Shown: in pieces, positions 41,771 through 51,000 of the stretch
How positions within the stretch are numbered: the stretch's first letter is position 1
Layout of the letters: each line of letters begins with the position of its first letter
Assembly: GCA_021151695.1 (NCBI GenBank)
Contig: JAGKWU010000002.1
Span: 248,001 to 312,000 of the forward strand
Length of the DNA: 64,000 nt
From: Cellvibrionaceae bacterium
GTDB taxonomy: Bacteria > Pseudomonadota > Gammaproteobacteria > Pseudomonadales > Cellvibrionaceae
Direction: 5' to 3'
Notes under the pieces: model-generated
What the model was told of the DNA's origin: nothing
Database searches by the model: none
What the model saw: the letters and a program-made list of their open reading frames with translations, nothing else
Program-made: the position numbers and the translations under genes

Positions 41771-44200
41771 TTAAGCCTCAGTCAATTCCTTCGTTTGTTT
41801 TTCGCCAGCTTGCGCATATTCGTCGCGCAATATTTTTGCCGCTTCTACCATCCGCTCCAGTGCTGCTTCAGTTTCTGGCCAACGACGGGTTTTTAATCCG
41901 CAATCCGGGTTCACCCACAAGCGCGCTACGGGAATCTTGCGCGCAGCGCGGCGCAGTAAATTCACCATGGTTTGCACTTCGGGAACGTTGGGCGAGTGAA
42001 TGTCGTAAACCCCTGGGCCAATGTCGTTGGGGTAATTGAAATTCTCAAACGCTTGTAATAATTCGCCATCGGAGCGTGAAGTTTCGATAGTGATAACGTC
42101 CGCATCCAGATCGGCGATAGCGGCGATAATGTCGTTAAACTCTGAGTAGCACATGTGGGTGTGAATCTGGGTTTCGTCTTGCACACCGCTGGCACTGATG
42201 CGAAATGCGTTTACTGCCCAAGCCAAATAATCATCGCGCTCTTTTTTGCGCAATGGCAAACCTTCGCGAATTGCCGGCTCGTCGATTTGAATCACGCTGA
42301 TACCTGCCGCTTCCAGATCAACTACTTCATCGCGCAATGACAACGCAATTTGACGTGCGGTAGTTGCTCGCGGTTGATCATCGCGCACAAACGACCAGAA
42401 GAGCATGGTGATAGGGCCTGTGAGCATGCCTTTTACCGGCTTTTTACTAAGTGATTGTGCGTACTGTGCCCATGCAACAGTGATAGGTGCGGGGCGAGAT
42501 ACATCGCCAAAAATAATGGGCGGTTTTACGCAGCGTGAACCATAGCTTTGCACCCAGCCAAATTGCGTGAACGCATAACCGTCGAGTTGCTCACCAAAAT
42601 ATTCCACCATGTCATTGCGTTCGGCCTCGCCGTGTACCAGAACATCTATGTCGAGTTTTTCCTGGCGTGCGATGCAGTCAGCAATTTCAGCGCGAATAGT
42701 CGTTTCGTATTGCGCTGCATTGAGGTTGCCCGCTTTGAAATCGCTGCGTGTGCGACGAATTTGTTCTGTCTGCGGGAAAGAGCCGATGCTAGTCGTGGGA
42801 AACAGCGGCAATCGCAAATGTGCTTGCTGTTTGGCAATACGTTGGCTAAAGACAGAATTGCGCTTGGCGTGCCCAGCGGTGATTGCTTTGAGTCGCGCTT
42901 GTACCTCAGGGTTATGGATTTTGGGCGAGCTGGCGCGCGCGGCGGCAGCGGCATTGCTCGCCGCCAGCTCCTGTTGCGCTATAGCATCGAAGGGACGCTC
43001 CAATAAATTTTTAAGTGTTACAACTTCTTGCACTTTTTGTTTGGCAAAGGCAAACCAGCTTTTCAAATCAGCAGGCAATTTTTCTTCGCGATTTAAATCC
43101 ACAGGCGAATGCAGCAGCGAACAGGATGGCGCCAACCACAAACGATTGGCTAATCGCTCGTTGGCTACACCGAGGCGACTGAGTGATGTTTCCAGATCAT
43201 TGCGCCAGATGTTGCGACCATCGACGATGCCAATCGATAAAACTTTATGGGCGGGCAGTCGATCTACAACTGGCAAAATTTGCTCTGGCGCGCGCACGGC
43301 ATCTATGTGCAAGCCAGCCACGGGCAAGCTGACGGCGGTAGTGAGGTTATCGCCAAGCGCGCCAAAGTAAGTAGCTAACAAAACATTTAATTGTTTGTGT
43401 TGCAGGCGGTTGTAAACCGATTCGAATGCACCCAGCCATGGGGCAGGTAAATCCAGCACCAGAATTGGCTCGTCGATTTGCACCCAGGTTGCGCCCGCAT
43501 CCGCTAAGGCTTGTAGCAATTGTTGATAGACCGGCAGCAGGTTTTCGAGCAGGTCGAGGCGATTAAAGTCGCTACCTTTTTCTTTGCCCAACCAGAGATA
43601 AGACAATGGCCCGAGAATAACGGGTTTTACTTTGTGGCCCAGCGCTACGGCTTCGGCTGTTTCGTCGATGATTTGGCGCCAACTCAGCGCGAACTCCTGG
43701 CCGGCATGAAATTCGGGTACCAGGTAGTGATAGTTGGTATCGAACCATTTGGTCATATCTGAAGCGCTGCTGGCAGCTCCACTGGGCGCGCGGCCACGGG
43801 CGACACGGAAAAGGGTATCCAGATCTATATCCATGCAGGGCGTTGTGTCGGAGTCTGCATGCTTGTGCTCATGGCCGTGATGGGCACAGCAGCTGGAGTC
43901 GCTGCTGTGAGCTGTCTGGTCATTGGCGATAATATTTTGCTTGCGATGGCGCGTCGGGATATTGCCCAGGGTGGCCGACATGGTCAGTACCTGGTCATAC
44001 CAGGCGAAATCACCGGTGGGCACAAAGCTCAGTCCGGCGTCTGCCTGTAGCTGCCAATGGATTTTGCGCAAACTGCGGCCGGCGTTTTCCAGCTCTACCT
44101 GGGTGATATCGCCGCGCCAGTAGGCCTCTTGCGCTTTTTTAAGCTCGCGGTCCGCCCCGATTCGTGGGAAGCCGAGGTTGTGGGTGATTAAGTGAGTCAT
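41771..44200 (-). CDS. metE: Cobalamin-independent methionine synthase with a His/Cys-rich insertion
   Basis: 809 residues (E. coli enzyme about 753). It transfers the methyl of methyltetrahydrofolate-polyglutamate to homocysteine. N-terminal 'LGFPRIGADRELKKA' and C-terminal zinc ligands 'THMCYSEFND', the Glu in 'TIETSRSDGELL' and the Cys in 'NPDCGLKTRRW' are intact. Between 'LGNIPTRH' and 'DIDLDTLFRVARGRAP', about residues 88-122 (nt 43835-43939) form an added loop with six His and three Cys (C104, C105, H107, H108, H110, H112, H114, C122). This is not part of the standard fold and looks metal-binding. Divergent from its probable activator gene metR. Confidence 0.96.
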   Translation of the reverse strand: MTHLITHNLGFPRIGADRELKKAQEAYWRGDITQVELENAGRSLRKIHWQLQADAGLSFVPTGDFAWYDQVLTMSATLGNIPTRHRKQNIIANDQTAHSSDSSCCAHHGHEHKHADSDTTPCMDIDLDTLFRVARGRAPSGAASSASDMTKWFDTNYHYLVPEFHAGQEFALSWRQIIDETAEAVALGHKVKPVILGPLSYLWLGKEKGSDFNRLDLLENLLPVYQQLLQALADAGATWVQIDEPILVLDLPAPWLGAFESVYNRLQHKQLNVLLATYFGALGDNLTTAVSLPVAGLHIDAVRAPEQILPVVDRLPAHKVLSIGIVDGRNIWRNDLETSLSRLGVANERLANRLWLAPSCSLLHSPVDLNREEKLPADLKSWFAFAKQKVQEVVTLKNLLERPFDAIAQQELAASNAAAAARASSPKIHNPEVQARLKAITAGHAKRNSVFSQRIAKQQAHLRLPLFPTTSIGSFPQTEQIRRTRSDFKAGNLNAAQYETTIRAEIADCIARQEKLDIDVLVHGEAERNDMVEYFGEQLDGYAFTQFGWVQSYGSRCVKPPIIFGDVSRPAPITVAWAQYAQSLSKKPVKGMLTGPITMLFWSFVRDDQPRATTARQIALSLRDEVVDLEAAGISVIQIDEPAIREGLPLRKKERDDYLAWAVNAFRISASGVQDETQIHTHMCYSEFNDIIAAIADLDADVITIETSRSDGELLQAFENFNYPNDIGPGVYDIHSPNVPEVQTMVNLLRRAARKIPVARLWVNPDCGLKTRRWPETEAALERMVEAAKILRDEYAQAGEKQTKELTEA

Positions 44201-44271
44201 GTCGAATCCTGCCCTGTAAAAGGTTACCTGTTTAAGAGAGTTTCATTGTTCCGCAAGGCTAAACATGAATC

Positions 44272-44291
44272 AAACTGATAATTTTCAGTTT
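44272..44291. promoter_or_regulatory. Palindromic operator candidate for MetR
   Basis: Perfect 7-bp arms AAACTGA / TCAGTTT around TAATTT in the 158-bp metE-metR divergent region. The LysR-type T-N11-A form is present. Further TTCAT (about 44242) and ATGAA (44265) half-sites flank it. Confidence 0.45.
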
Positions 44292-44358
44292 TAACATGAG
44301 TAAAATTGAAGTATTCTGCTGGAAAGTTAACCTGGACGGTCATCAAAGGGAGTCACTC

Positions 44359-45285
44359 ATGCTTGAAGTTCGCCATCTCAAAACCCTGGTCGCATTGCGG
44401 GAAACCGGTAGTCTCGTAGAGGCCGCCGAGCGGCTGTACCTCACCCAGTCGGCGCTGTCTCATCAGCTTAAGGAGTTGGAGGGACGTCTGCAATGTGAGC
44501 TGTTTATGCGCAAAAGCCGGCCGCTGCGTTTTAGTGAGGCAGGCAAACGGTTGCTGTCGCTGGCGGATGATGTGCTGGCGCGGATCAGCGAGGCTGAGCG
44601 CGATATTAATAAGCTGCTTCACGGCGAGGCAGGCCGGCTGTTTATGGCGATTGAGTGCCACAGCTGCTTTAACTGGTTAATGCCAACGGTAGAAATTTTT
44701 CGCAATCAATGGCCGGCGATAGAGCTGGACTTCTCTGGCGGCTTTACCTTTGAGCCATTGCCCGCGCTGGCCCAGGGCGAAATAGATCTGGTGATTACGT
44801 CCGATCCTCTTTCCATTCGCGGCGTCAGTTATCTTCCGTTGTTTTCCTACGAAATGCAGGTGGGGATGGCTAATGATCATCCGTTGATTGCAAAGAGCTT
44901 TGTGCAACCGCAGGATCTGTCAGATCAGACGTTGATCACCTATCCGGTTGAGCGTGCTCGCCTGGATATCTTCAAACAATTTTTAAATCCCGCCAATGTT
45001 GAGCCGGCTGCAGTGCGCCAATCCGAACTGACCTTGATGATTGTGCAGCTAGTGGCTACCGGGCGTGGTCTCTGTGCGCTGCCTAATTGGGTGTTGGCTG
45101 AGTATGTTGATAAAGAATTGATCTCGGTGCGTGCCGCTGGTGAACAGGGTATTTGGCCCACGCTCTATGCAGCGGTGCGCGATGAGCAGGTGAGCAGCGT
45201 GTATGTCCAGGATTTTGTGCAATTGGCGAGGGCGCACTGCCTGAATAATCTTCAAGGTGTGCGCCAGGTGGCAACCAAGTCGTAG
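44359..45285 (+). CDS. metR: LysR-family regulator of methionine synthesis
   Basis: 308 residues: winged helix-turn-helix at 1-62 ('LEVRHLKTLVALRETGSLVEAAERLYLTQSALSHQLKELE' in outline) and a LysR effector domain (about 90-300) that in MetR binds homocysteine. Divergent placement next to metE and close match to MetR N-terminal sequence make the assignment strong. I chose ATG 44359 (MLEVRHLKTL) over an upstream ATG 21 codons earlier, which lacks conservation. Confidence 0.94.
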   Translation: MLEVRHLKTLVALRETGSLVEAAERLYLTQSALSHQLKELEGRLQCELFMRKSRPLRFSEAGKRLLSLADDVLARISEAERDINKLLHGEAGRLFMAIECHSCFNWLMPTVEIFRNQWPAIELDFSGGFTFEPLPALAQGEIDLVITSDPLSIRGVSYLPLFSYEMQVGMANDHPLIAKSFVQPQDLSDQTLITYPVERARLDIFKQFLNPANVEPAAVRQSELTLMIVQLVATGRGLCALPNWVLAEYVDKELISVRAAGEQGIWPTLYAAVRDEQVSSVYVQDFVQLARAHCLNNLQGVRQVATKS

Positions 45286-45455
45286 CCCAAGAAGAATCGA
45301 TAAAACCGGCTAGGCGCTTAAATCATTTTTTGACGGTACAAATCGCTATGGAAAGCGGCAAATTTCGAACTTTGCAGTATAAAAATAATTATTTTTATTA
45401 TCTTTACAAAAAAACCACTGAGATTTTCGTCACATTAAGCTACAGTTTCCGCTGG

Positions 45456-45476
45456 TTGCCGAGAAGCAATCGGCAA
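45456..45476. promoter_or_regulatory. Stem-loop in the leader of the collar-protein operon
   Basis: TTGCCGA (45456-45462) and TCGGCAA (45470-45476) are complementary across GAAGCAA, 40 bp before the first collar gene. The 230-bp region upstream of it is AT-rich, with a TATAAAAATAATTATT run near 45379. No T-tract follows, so it is a leader or operator structure, not a terminator. Confidence 0.4.
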
Positions 45477-45515
45477 TGACGTAATCCTCTTTTCTAAAAA
45501 TATAAGGAAAATACA

Positions 45516-46031
45516 ATGTCAGACCCTTTTCTCGGTGAGATAAAGTTGGTGGCCTATGGGGCAATTCCCCATGGCTGGGCACCCTGCGATGGCAGGTTGC
45601 TCGCGATTAACACCAACCAAGCCCTGTTTTCCCTTTTAGGCACAACCTATGGCGGCAATGGTGTAACAAACTTTGCCCTGCCTGATTTACGTGGTCGTGT
45701 CGCTATGCACCCATCGGCAAGTTATCCCCAGGGCTCAGTGGGCGGTGTGGAAAATGTAACCCTCACTCAAAATAACCTGCCGGCTCACAATCACTTTGTT
45801 GGCGCTACCAGTACAGCGGCTGATAACACAGCGTTTACCAATAATTATGTTGCGGCTACCAGCAATCCCCAAGGTGTGGCAAATCTGTATGCAGCGCCGG
45901 CTAGTTTGCAGCCTCTGGCTGCGGCATCTGTGTCAAATACCGGTGGAAACCAGCCGCACCAGAACTGCCAGCCATCGCTGGTGTTGAACTATTGCATTGC
46001 CCTCAACGGCATTTACCCAAGCCGCAACTAA
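45516..46031 (+). CDS. Phage-tail-collar-domain protein, MdpB-like (paralogue 1)
   Basis: 171 residues. The N-terminal tail-collar domain (about 5-65) has 'PFLGEIKLVAYGAIPHGWAPCDGRLLAI' in outline, then 'LGTTYGGNGVTNFALPDLRGRV'. A Gly/Ala/Asn-rich middle contains 'NLPAHNH', and the C-terminus is 'LNYCIALNGIYPSRN'. Such proteins are named after microcystin-dependent protein MdpB; function is unknown. No signal peptide is seen. Paralogue of the next two genes, with which it forms an operon; no other phage gene is present. Confidence 0.9.
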   Translation: MSDPFLGEIKLVAYGAIPHGWAPCDGRLLAINTNQALFSLLGTTYGGNGVTNFALPDLRGRVAMHPSASYPQGSVGGVENVTLTQNNLPAHNHFVGATSTAADNTAFTNNYVAATSNPQGVANLYAAPASLQPLAAASVSNTGGNQPHQNCQPSLVLNYCIALNGIYPSRN

Positions 46032-46044
46032 TAAGGAGCATCTC

Positions 46045-46566
46045 ATGGATCCATACATTGGCGATGTTCGCCTTTTTGCAGGTAATTTCGCTCCCGTCGG
46101 TTGGGTTTTATGTAATGGCGCGCTGCTGAGTATCAGTGAAAATGACGCGCTTTACGCATTGATCGGTACTACCTTTGGTGGCGACGGTATAACGACTTTC
46201 GGTGTGCCGGATTTGCGTGGCCGTGTTCCGGTCGGGCAGGGCACAGGCCCTGGTCTTACTGCACGCACTATAGGTCAAACCTTCGGTGTGGAGTCGGTGA
46301 CACTTCTTTCACAGCAAATGCCATCGCACAATCACAGTTTTAATGCGAGCACTGCAGCACCTACCGCAGCAGTACCTACCGCAAATGTTTTCGCACAGCC
46401 AACGGATCTGGTTTATACCGAAGTGCCAGCAACACCTGACCAGCAGACAATGAATGCAGCCAGCGTGCAAAACAGCGGCGGTACCCAACCTCACGATAAC
46501 ATCATGTCCACCACTGCCATTAATTACATAATGTGTGTGCAGGGTGTGTTTCCCTCACGCAACTAA
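46045..46566 (+). CDS. Phage-tail-collar-domain protein, MdpB-like (paralogue 2)
   Basis: 173 residues, same layout as its neighbours: 'YIGDVRLFAGNFAPVGWVLCNGALL', 'LIGTTFGGDGITTFGVPDLRGRVPVGQG', 'QMPSHNH', and C-terminal 'NYIMCVQGVFPSRN'. ATG 46045 was chosen because AAGGAG lies 6 bp upstream; the open frame extends back into paralogue 1. It differs from the other two mainly in the variable middle (about residues 95-140). Confidence 0.9.
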   Translation: MDPYIGDVRLFAGNFAPVGWVLCNGALLSISENDALYALIGTTFGGDGITTFGVPDLRGRVPVGQGTGPGLTARTIGQTFGVESVTLLSQQMPSHNHSFNASTAAPTAAVPTANVFAQPTDLVYTEVPATPDQQTMNAASVQNSGGTQPHDNIMSTTAINYIMCVQGVFPSRN

Positions 46567-46577
46567 GGAGCAGAGTT

Positions 46578-47111
46578 ATGGATCCTTTTATCGGTGAAAT
46601 TCGTTTATTACCATTCAGCTTTGCTCCCAAAAACTGGGCTCTGTGTAATGGTCAGTTGTTAGCTATCCAGCAGAATACTGCGCTCTTTTCCATTATCGGC
46701 ACTACCTACGGCGGCAACGGCGTAAGCAACTTCCAATTGCCCAATTTGCAAGGGCGTGTAGTGGGTGGTGTTGGAACCGGCCCAGGTTTGAGCAATTGGG
46801 ATTGGGGTGAGGAGCGCGGTGAAGATGGAGTGATTTTGCAGCTGAATGAAATTCCTGCACACAATCACCTGATTACTGCCTATAACAATCCTGGTACTGT
46901 TTCCACACCTTCCGCCACTACCTTTCTTGCGCGTGACACACGTGCCGGCGGTGTGACCAGTTACATGGCGGCGACAGCAAATGCCAACGCCCAAATGGCG
47001 GCGCAGACGATTGGCGTTACCGGCGGCAATGTTGCCCATGAAAACCGCCAGCCGTTTTTGGTATTGAACTACTGCATTGCGCTGCAGGGTGTGTTTCCTG
47101 CTCGCAATTAG
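46578..47111 (+). CDS. Phage-tail-collar-domain protein, MdpB-like (paralogue 3)
   Basis: 177 residues. 'PFIGEIRLLPFSFAPKNWALCNGQLLAI', 'IIGTTYGGNGVSNFQLPNLQGRVVGGVG', 'EIPAHNH', 'LNYCIALQGVFPARN'. ATG 46578 has an AAGGAG site 9 bp upstream. The last 14 residues agree almost exactly with paralogue 1 (LNYCIAL-x-G-[IV]-[FY]-P-x-RN), so that end is probably the functional or assembly interface. A strong terminator follows. Confidence 0.9.
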   Translation: MDPFIGEIRLLPFSFAPKNWALCNGQLLAIQQNTALFSIIGTTYGGNGVSNFQLPNLQGRVVGGVGTGPGLSNWDWGEERGEDGVILQLNEIPAHNHLITAYNNPGTVSTPSATTFLARDTRAGGVTSYMAATANANAQMAAQTIGVTGGNVAHENRQPFLVLNYCIALQGVFPARN

Positions 47112-47116
47112 TATTC

Positions 47117-47155
47117 AAGGCTCCCGATGTTTGTCGGGAGCCTTGTTTTTGTTTT
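47117..47155 (+). terminator. Rho-independent terminator of the collar-protein operon
   Basis: 11-bp perfect stem AAGGCTCCCGA / TCGGGAGCCTT, loop TGTTTG, then GTTTTTGTTTTG. It begins 5 bp after the stop of paralogue 3. Confidence 0.95.
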
Positions 47156-47228
47156 GCCGGATTTTATGTGACTGTTTTTATAAATAACCTTTGCAAACTT
47201 TTTATCAAGGACTAGTGGTTGAGTTTTC

Positions 47229-48089
47229 ATGTCGAATAAGTTGCATTTTATTTCAGGATTACCGCGCTCCGGCTCCACATTGTTAGCCGGCATACTGCGA
47301 CAAAATCCGCACTTTCATGCCGCCATGAGCAGCCCTGTTGCCGGTTTGGTGAACAGTGCGCTTGAGCAGATGGGCGCTGGTTCTGAATCCTATTCTTTCT
47401 TTGATGAGCAAAAACGCAAAACGATTTGCCGGGCCATCATCAATGCTTATTATGCCGATAAATCTCACCCGGTAATTTTTGACACCAATCGCCATTGGAC
47501 TGCGCGCATGCATCAATTAGTTGGATTGGTGGACAATTTCAAAATGATTTGCTGTGTGCGTAATCCTGCCTGGGTGATGGATAGCTTTGAGGTTATCTAT
47601 CGCAAAAATCCGTTCGATTACAGTCGCATGTTTAATTCAGGCTCGCGCCAGACGGTTTACAGCCGCTGTGAGTCTTTGATCAATAGCGCCGGCGCTGTCG
47701 GCTCTGCCTGGACTGCATTAAAAGAAGCCTACTATGGCGAGTTTTCTGATCGCCTGTTGCTGGTGGATTACGATCTGCTCACCCAGCATCCAGCGCGCAC
47801 CATGGAATTAATTTATCGCTTTATCGATGAGCCTTTATTTGCTCATGATTTTGATAATGTCGATTACGCCGAAAGCGAGTTTGACCAAAACCTTGGCGTA
47901 AAGGGTTTGCACAGTGTTAAGAAAAAAGTGGAGTTCAAAAGCCGGCGCAGTATTTTGCCGCCGGATTTGTTTATGAAGTACCAGGAGATGGATTTCTGGC
48001 AGGACCAGGCGGGAACTTCCGCCAGCATTATCGCGAGTAAAAAACCAGCCGCGCAGCGCGCGAATATTGATGGGAATCAGCAACCATGA
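47229..48089 (+). CDS. Sulfotransferase-family protein (first of two)
   Basis: 286 residues. The 5'-phosphosulfate-binding loop is at the N-terminus ('FISGLPRSGSTLLAGIL', residues 8-24), and a 3'-phosphate region 'CVRNPAWVMDSFEVIYRKN' lies near residue 105. 'LLLVDYDLLTQHPARTMELIYRFI' is typical of Sulfotransfer_1/3 enzymes that use PAPS. The acceptor is unknown and no signal peptide is present, so it acts in the cytoplasm. Its stop overlaps the ATG of the giant surface protein (ATGA, 4 bp), so the two are translationally coupled and the giant protein is a natural candidate substrate (inference). Confidence 0.85.
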   Translation: MSNKLHFISGLPRSGSTLLAGILRQNPHFHAAMSSPVAGLVNSALEQMGAGSESYSFFDEQKRKTICRAIINAYYADKSHPVIFDTNRHWTARMHQLVGLVDNFKMICCVRNPAWVMDSFEVIYRKNPFDYSRMFNSGSRQTVYSRCESLINSAGAVGSAWTALKEAYYGEFSDRLLLVDYDLLTQHPARTMELIYRFIDEPLFAHDFDNVDYAESEFDQNLGVKGLHSVKKKVEFKSRRSILPPDLFMKYQEMDFWQDQAGTSASIIASKKPAAQRANIDGNQQP

Positions 48090-51000
48090 AAAACACATTG
48101 CTAGGTGGGCTCTCCTCACTCCTGTTGCCTTTAGGCGGCCTTTACAGTGCCGGTGCAACGGCAGGGGCGAGTTACCAAAGGACTTATTTAAGCGCTGCCG
48201 TTGATGCCTCCGCATCTGCGCTACCCGTTACCGCTGCCGCGCTGCCGCGCGATTTGGTGGATTTGAAAGGTGACCAGCTGGATATCCAGACGGCCTCTCC
48301 GATTCGTGAGTTGGTTGTTGTGGATGCCGCCGTCGGCGATAAAAACCTGCTGCGCAGTTCGCTCAAGCCGGGTGTCGAGATGGTGGAAATTAATTCTACC
48401 TCCGCAGGTTTGCCGCAGTTGGTCGCGGCGTTAAAAAATTACAAAAACCTCGCTGCAGTGCATATTGTTTCCCATGCTGAGGCGGGTGCGATTCTCCTGG
48501 GTAATTCGCGCATCACTCCGGAAAATATCCAGAGTGAAGTGCAGGCTTTTGCCGCGCTGCACGGCGCCGTGCGTGAAGGCGGTGATCTGCTGTTCTACGG
48601 TTGCGATCTGGCTGGCAATAAAGCTGGTGAGGAGCTGCTGGATATCGTCAGCCAAAAAACGGGCCTGGATGTAGCAGCATCAAGCAATCTAACCGGTAAT
48701 GCAGCGCTGGGCGGCGATTGGAATCTGGAAATCACACGCGGCAATATTGAAACGCAAGTGGCGTTTTCAGAAAAGGCACAGCGGGATTTTTCCAGCGTGC
48801 TTACGGCGTCCAGCGGAACTCGGGCCTTTGATAGTGCCTTTTCCGCCTCCGGGGGCAACTTGGTTCACAACGATTTTGTGTTGTCAGCGAAGGATGGTAA
48901 TAGCTCTACGTTAGTGGTTGGCCGATACGCACCAACCTCCATTGCTTATATCCCAAGCGGCGGCACCACTACGAATAATTATTTTTATTTGAAGGCTGAT
49001 GGTACCCATACCACAGCCTTTGAATTGACCGGCTTAACGGCCGGCGAGTACAACGCAGCGCAAATGACAAACCTGCATATCGTAGGTGTATTGCAATCTG
49101 GCGGTACGGTTAACTCTTCAACGGTTAACGGGACCGGAAGTCCCAATGAAACTTTTACCTTTGGCGCAGGGCAGCTCACTTCTTTCTCTGGCCAAAAAAT
49201 TAAAGGTTTCAAACTCTATTTCGATTGTTCCGGTGCCTGCGGTGGCGGCGGTCCACTGGCTGAATTTGAGTTCAGGAATTTCACTATCACCAACGCGGTA
49301 AATACGCCGCCGATTCCGACGGTGACCGATGCGCGGATCAGCATTAGCGGCGCCTCAGGTGCCGGCGGTGCGTACAAAATTGGCGATACGGTAACGGCGA
49401 CCTGGAACAACACGGCAGGTGGTGACAACAACAGTATTATCAGTACCGTCACTATGGATTTCAGCCAATTTGGCGGCGGCTCATCGGTCTCGGCATCCAA
49501 CAGTTCTGGAACCTGGACTGCAACCTACACTATAGTCTCGGGCGCGATAGACAACACTAATCGTAATGTGAGCGTCACTGCTACTAACGCGGGCGGTAGT
49601 ACAACCACCGCCGATACCACCAACGCGACTGTCGATAGCATTGCCCCCACCGTGACTGACGGCCGCATCAGTATTTCCGGCGGCTCAGGTCCCAGCGGCG
49701 CCTACAAGATTGGCGATACGGTGACCACTACCTGGAACAATACCGCGGGTGGTGATAACAACAGCGATACCATCAGCTCAGTCACCGTGAATTTCACGCA
49801 GTTTGGCGGAGGTGCTGCAGTATCAGCTTCTAACAGTTCTGGCACCTGGACCGCAACTTACACCGTGGTGGCTGGTGCGCTGGATGTAACCAACCGCAAT
49901 GTCACCGTCACTGCGACAGATAATGCGGGCAACGCTACCTCAACCTCGGATACTACTAACGCTACCCTCGATAATATTGCTCCCGCAGTCAGCAGTATTA
50001 CCCTGAGTGGTTCTCCCGTATCGACTGATACCAGCATGGCGTTCACCGTTGCCTTTAACGATACGGTCAGCAACGTTTCTACCGACGACTTTACGTTAGT
50101 TGCTACTGGGTCGGCAGCGGGTACTATTACAGGCGTATCTGCTTCCAGCGGTACCAGCATTGATGTGACAGTTTCAGGTATTACCGGAAGCGGTACGCTC
50201 AAATTGAACCTTAATGGTTCAACCAATATCGCCGATAACGCGGGCAATACCCCTCCAGCTGCATACAGTAGCGGCTCAACACATACCGTAGCTGTTCCTG
50301 CCGTGCCTGGTGCACCTACTATCGGTACAGCAACAGCAGGTGATGCCCAGGCAAGTGTGACTTTCACGGCGCCAGCCAGCGATGGTGGTTCAGCGATTAC
50401 GCTTTATACGGCCACGGCCAGTCCCGGTGGTGCGACAGGTTCTTGTGCCGGTCCTGCTGCTTGTACGGCAACTGTTACCGGTTTGAGCAATGGCACCGGC
50501 TATACCTTTACGGTGACGGCAACTAATGCCATAGGTACCGGCTCGGCTTCAGGGGCTTCCAACTCGGTTACGCCCAAGGCTAACCAGACGATTACCTTTG
50601 CCCAGCCAAGTAACTACAACTTTGGCTCTACTCCAACCCTGACAGCGTCTTCCACTTCCAGTCTGACAGTGAGTTTCACCTCGTCTACTACGAGTGTTTG
50701 TACTATCACCTCAGGTGGTGCGCTGACCTTTGTGACCGCCGGTACCTGTACGATCAATGCGGACCAGGCAGGAAACGCTTCTACCAATGCGGCTTCAACG
50801 GTCACTCGTTCGTTCACTGTTAATGCTGTAGCGCCAGGTGCGCCCCCTATTGGTACAGCGACAGCGGGAGATACCTCGGCAACAGTAACCTTCTCTGTAC
50901 CAGCGTCAGCAGGCGGTTCGACCATTACAGGGTATACGGTGACGTCAAATCCTGGGGGGCATACGGGCACTGGTTCTGGATCACCGATTACCGTAACGGG

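Noticed and set aside
45516..47111. Prophage or tailocin tail genes
   Set aside because: Only collar-domain proteins are present; no sheath, tube, baseplate, lysis, capsid or integrase gene is nearby, and the genes end at their own terminator.
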